DNA from: Sphingomonas elodea ATCC 31461
GTDB taxonomy: Bacteria; Pseudomonadota; Alphaproteobacteria; Sphingomonadales; Sphingomonadaceae
Direction of reading: 5' to 3'
Assembly (NCBI RefSeq): GCF_000226955.1
Contig: NZ_AGFU01000049.1
Coordinates: 1-42,095, forward strand
Length of the DNA: 42,095 bases
In this document: positions 40,044-42,095 of the stretch, one piece after another
How the letters are laid out: each line of letters opens with the position of its first letter
Numbering within the stretch: position 1 is the stretch's first letter
Notes under the pieces: generated by a model
Told to the model about the DNA's origin: nothing
Database searches by the model: none
Seen by the model: only the letters and a program-made list of their open reading frames with translations
Position numbers and translations under genes: made by a program

Positions 40044-40060
40044 GTTTAGCCTATCTAAAC
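40044..40060. promoter_or_regulatory. Immunity operator 1 (GTTTAG-N5-CTAAAC)
   Basis: A perfect 6-base-arm dyad lies 9 bases upstream of the Cro-like ATG, over or just after the leftward promoter. Identical arms recur at 40462 and nearly so at 40080. Confidence 0.75.
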
Positions 40061-40079
40061 GTAAATCGTCAAGCGTCGT

Positions 40080-40096
40080 GTTTAGACAGCCTGAAC
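40080..40096. promoter_or_regulatory. Immunity operator 2 (one mismatch)
   Basis: GTTTAG-N5-CTGAAC lies in the divergent gap, with its centre 36 bases from operator 1 and ending 34 bases before the CI-like ATG, which places it near the repressor's own promoter. Confidence 0.7.
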
Positions 40097-40129
40097 GCAT
40101 TGGCGCGTGTAAAAGAGTATCATCACAGC

Positions 40130-40441
40130 ATGACCGCACCGCGCCACGACTGGTATTTGAAGGAATGGCTTGCCGCGCTGGGAAAGCGCCAGGCGGACAT
40201 TGTGCGGGACCTCGGATGGAACAAGGCGCGCGTCAGTCTGATGATCCGGGGTGGTCAGCCCTACACCCGCGATGCCGTCAATGAGCTGTCCTACTATCTG
40301 AACCTAGCGCCTTACGAACTGCTGATGCATCCAGACGATGCGATGACAATACGGCGACTCAGGTCCGATATGATCCGGCTCGTAGAAAGTAAGGAAATCC
40401 CGCAGGCCTCCACGGCGCCAAGGCGTGTTTCGATAAGCTAA
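40130..40441 (+). CDS. CI-like repressor, HTH only
   Basis: A 103-residue protein with an XRE-type HTH (RQADIVRDLGWNKARVSLMI), followed by ELSYYLNLAPYELLMHPDD and a short charged tail. It has no S24 peptidase domain, so induction cannot be by RecA-driven self-cleavage of this protein. It is transcribed away from the early operon, and the operators lie on both sides of it. The start is the ATG at 40130. Confidence 0.75.
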   Translation: MTAPRHDWYLKEWLAALGKRQADIVRDLGWNKARVSLMIRGGQPYTRDAVNELSYYLNLAPYELLMHPDDAMTIRRLRSDMIRLVESKEIPQASTAPRRVSIS

Positions 40442-40461
40442 ACTTTCTTGTTGCGAACCCT

Positions 40462-40478
40462 GTTTAGATGATCTAAAC
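40462..40478. promoter_or_regulatory. Immunity operator 3 (GTTTAG-N5-CTAAAC)
   Basis: A second perfect copy of the dyad lies 21 bases after the CI-like stop and 46 bases before the next plus-strand ATG, so the repressor may also control the rightward accessory operon. Confidence 0.75.
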
Positions 40479-40523
40479 AGCCTCTCGTAGCCGGCCATGA
40501 AGGCCGCGCATGGGAGGCACCCG

Positions 40524-40790
40524 ATGCAGCAGCATCCCTCACTCAACGATCCAGACGTTCTGCAGGCGGTCGACGACTTCCGCCCGGCCGTGCTGGAAAT
40601 CCGCGACATCACCGGCCCGTTGGTGGGCCTGCCGCTGGGCCACCCGCGCCGCGCCGCGATCGGCGGCCGGGTGAACGAACTGCTTGAAGGCATCGATCTG
40701 CGCGCCGTGCGCCTGGGCATGTCCGGGCTGATGCTGTTCGAGCTGATCAACATGGCGATCGACGCCGAGCGGGCGGCGGTGGCGGCATGA
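40524..40790 (+). CDS. Hypothetical protein, first of the rightward operon
   Basis: An 88-residue protein (VLEIRDITGPLVGLPLGHPR; LLEGIDLRAVRLGMSGLMLF), alpha-helical C-terminal half. GGGAGG six bases before the ATG at 40524 sets the start; an earlier ATG at 40497 lacks such a site. No family is recognised. Confidence 0.55.
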   Translation: MQQHPSLNDPDVLQAVDDFRPAVLEIRDITGPLVGLPLGHPRRAAIGGRVNELLEGIDLRAVRLGMSGLMLFELINMAIDAERAAVAA

Positions 40791-40936
40791 AGCCCGCCCC
40801 CGCCCGGCTTCGCGCCAGCGAGCGCGCCGAGCAGACCCGCCATTGGGGCTCGGTATGGATTGCGGCCGATCGGCGCCAGCCGTTCAAGGTCGAGCACACG
40901 CAGGAGCGCCCCCGGCGCCGCTGGTGGCTCCTGTGA
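40787..40936 (+). CDS. 49-residue basic protein
   Basis: A short gene with a 4-base ATGA overlap with the gene before and a GTGA overlap with the gene after. The product is Arg-rich (ARLRASERAEQTRHWGSVWI; ERPRRRWWLL). The overlap pattern on both sides supports it as real. It may bind nucleic acid; no family is recognised. Confidence 0.55.
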   Translation: MKPAPARLRASERAEQTRHWGSVWIAADRRQPFKVEHTQERPRRRWWLL

Positions 40937-41307
40937 CGTTCCCCCGGCAGCCGCAGCACATCAACCTCTCCCCCTCGGGCTGGAGCCCGTGGATCGGCTG
41001 GGGCGAGACGCCCGAGGACCGGTTCACGCGCGCCCAGCGCTACGAAATGAAGAAGCTCGGCATCGATCCGGAGGCGCACGCGATGTTCGTCACCGTCTAC
41101 CGCGAGGCGACGCAACGCGAGGGCGGGCACCGGCGCGGCGATGTTCCGCAGGTGTTCCAGTTCGATTGCCCGGTGCTCTCGGTCACCAGGGACCATCGCT
41201 TGCGGGTGATCGCGCCGAACGGCGATGTGAAGATCGTGATGCGGGACGGCTGGGCCGACGAGCCCCACCCCTTCAACCGCCAGCTCGTCCAGGAAAGGTG
41301 CCGCTGA
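40933..41307 (+). CDS. Hypothetical accessory protein
   Basis: A 124-residue protein with a GTG start inside the end of the previous gene. It has SPSGWSPWIGWGETPEDRFT, a helical part, and beta strands near the end (LRVIAPNGDVKIVMRDGW). No family is recognised. The stop overlaps the next start (TGATG). Confidence 0.5.
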   Translation: MTFPRQPQHINLSPSGWSPWIGWGETPEDRFTRAQRYEMKKLGIDPEAHAMFVTVYREATQREGGHRRGDVPQVFQFDCPVLSVTRDHRLRVIAPNGDVKIVMRDGWADEPHPFNRQLVQERCR

Positions 41308-41525
41308 TGCGCGATCGCTTCCCCGTCGCCATGCTCGGCGTTGCCGCCCTGCTGCTGGCCAGCATGCTCATTCGGTGCGTCGTCGCGGCGTACCAGCCCC
41401 ATTCCCCCGAGGTGGCCTCCGCACAAACCCTCGTGGTCGCAAGCAGCGCGAACGCGCGCACCCTCGCTCCGGCCGCGGAGGCCGGCCGGAGCACCTCATT
41501 CGATAGCGCGAGCACCGCCCGATAG
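41307..41525 (+). CDS. Small membrane protein
   Basis: A 72-residue protein with one transmembrane helix (about residues 5-27, FPVAMLGVAALLLASMLIR) and a Ser/Ala-rich tail that is likely periplasmic. The ATG overlaps the previous stop. It could be a superinfection-exclusion or accessory membrane factor; nothing specific is visible. Confidence 0.5.
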   Translation: MRDRFPVAMLGVAALLLASMLIRCVVAAYQPHSPEVASAQTLVVASSANARTLAPAAEAGRSTSFDSASTAR

Positions 41526-41554
41526 GCGGGCCGCGTCCTCTGGTCGCGCGGTCT

Positions 41555-41585
41555 GATGCCGCCGCGCTGCTTTCCCGCGGGCATC
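41555..41585 (+). other. Leader hairpin before the DUF6948-like gene
   Basis: GATGCC...CGCG and CGCG...GGCATC pair with a 2-base bulge in the 73-base gap, just upstream of the CAGGAG ribosome site of the gene at 41599. It may shape translation or act as a partial terminator. Confidence 0.35.
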
Positions 41586-41598
41586 TCAGGAGCACATC

Positions 41599-41865
41599 AT
41601 GAAGCAAGTTCTCGTCACCACGGCACATCGCGGCGTCTTCGCAGGCGAGATCGCCGACGATCAGGATCTGTCGGCGAAGGCGATGCCGCTCAGCAACGCC
41701 CGCATGGCGATCTACTGGGGCACCACCAAGGGCGTGATGCAGCTGGCCGACACCGGCCCGACCGGCAGCAGCAAGATCAGCGCTCCGGCCGATATCCCGA
41801 TGCTGCACGACATCACCGCGATCTTCGCGATCAAGCCGGAGGCCTGGGCAGCATGGAACAAGTAA
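41599..41865 (+). CDS. Phage protein, DUF6948-like
   Basis: An 88-residue protein: VLVTTAHRGVFAGEIADDQD, then ARMAIYWGTTKGVMQLADTG and GSSKISAPADIPMLHDITA. This is the characteristic order of DUF6948 phage proteins. CAGGAG lies before the ATG. It overlaps the following Gly-Asp repeat gene by 13 bases, a pairing that suggests joint action. The biochemical role is not known to me. Confidence 0.7.
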   Translation: MKQVLVTTAHRGVFAGEIADDQDLSAKAMPLSNARMAIYWGTTKGVMQLADTGPTGSSKISAPADIPMLHDITAIFAIKPEAWAAWNK

Positions 41866-42095
41866 TCACCGCGGACGACGTCGTTCGTCTGGGTGGAGCC
41901 TGTTTCGATGGCGTCGGCACCCTGGTGCGGCGCCATGCCAAGAAGATCGCCGCCGCCATGCCTGTCAGCGAGGTGTTGGAGTTGGTCCCCGCCAAGGACC
42001 ATCGCTACGTGCTGAAGGCGGCCCAGGCCGACGGCGACGGCGACGGCTCCGGCGACGGCTACGGCGACGGCTCCGGCTACGGCTACGGCGACGGC
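41853..42095 (+). CDS. Gly-Asp/Ser/Tyr repeat protein (cut by window edge)
   Basis: Open from the ATG to the window end, 81 codons. Residues 1-59 form a small domain (EQVITADDVVRLGGACFDGV; EVLELVPAKDHRYVLKAAQA) with Cys17, then a repeat of Gly alternating with Asp, Ser or Tyr begins at residue 60. It overlaps the DUF6948-like gene. The repeat probably continues beyond the window; phage proteins with this tail exist, with unknown role. Confidence 0.7.
   Translation, partial: MEQVITADDVVRLGGACFDGVGTLVRRHAKKIAAAMPVSEVLELVPAKDHRYVLKAAQADGDGDGSGDGYGDGSGYGYGDG
42030..42095 (+). repeat. Hexanucleotide-type repeat encoding Gly-Asp/Ser/Tyr
   Basis: 22 codons alternate GAC, TCC or TAC with GGC (11 dipeptide units: D,D,D,S,D,Y,D,S,Y,Y,D). 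The unit is 6 bases with variation confined to the codon before GGC, so changes in copy number stay in frame. It runs to the end of the window. Confidence 0.85.

Overview
The window is GC-rich alphaproteobacterial DNA; codon use and the style of the genes suggest Sphingomonadaceae, which is an inference. Bases 1 to about 5,400 look like host chromosome. From about 5,400 to the right edge the window holds most of a lambda-like, siphovirus-type temperate prophage. Its integrase and right end lie outside the window.

Host part: the 3' half of a tRNA (probably Lys) is followed by a tight plus-strand operon. It encodes a cobalamin-type radical SAM protein, a stand-alone nitric oxide synthase oxygenase with TGATG coupling to the gene before it, and a family 2 glycosyltransferase. 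A family 4 glycosyltransferase converges on the operon from the other strand. NOS is rare in Proteobacteria, and its coupling to a radical SAM gene suggests an unrecognised biosynthetic locus.

Phage part: nearly all genes lie on the minus strand and should be read right to left. An immunity region at 39.8-40.5 kb has a divergent CI-like/Cro-like repressor pair and three copies of the dyad GTTTAG-N5-CTAAAC. An early operon runs leftward from it. It encodes small unknown proteins, a protein with about five helix-turn-helix units, an MmcB-like nuclease, a GapR/DUF2312 nucleoid protein, a DUF1064 nuclease, a DUF1376 replication protein whose gene contains iteron-like repeats, and a NusG paralogue. 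The NusG paralogue occupies the place that Q has in lambda. Next comes a 340-base control region with three related dyads around a candidate promoter. The morphogenesis genes follow in the usual order: small and large terminase, gpW-like joiner, portal, HNH endonuclease, ClpP-protease/capsid fusion, head decoration and connector genes, tail tube, tail assembly chaperones made by a -1 frameshift, a secreted cargo protein, tape measure, distal tail proteins, lysis cassette (endolysin, holin-like, Rz/Rz1) and a large tailspike-like protein.

Accessory genes are present at both sides. On the left (5.5-6.7 kb) there are small regulators and a small membrane protein with a Cys cluster. On the right (40.5-42.1 kb) there is a chain of overlapping short plus-strand genes, ending in an open gene with a Gly-Asp/Ser/Tyr hexanucleotide repeat cut by the window edge. 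Several genes too short for routine ORF calling, notably a 24-residue Pro-Thr peptide and a 49-residue basic protein, are listed.
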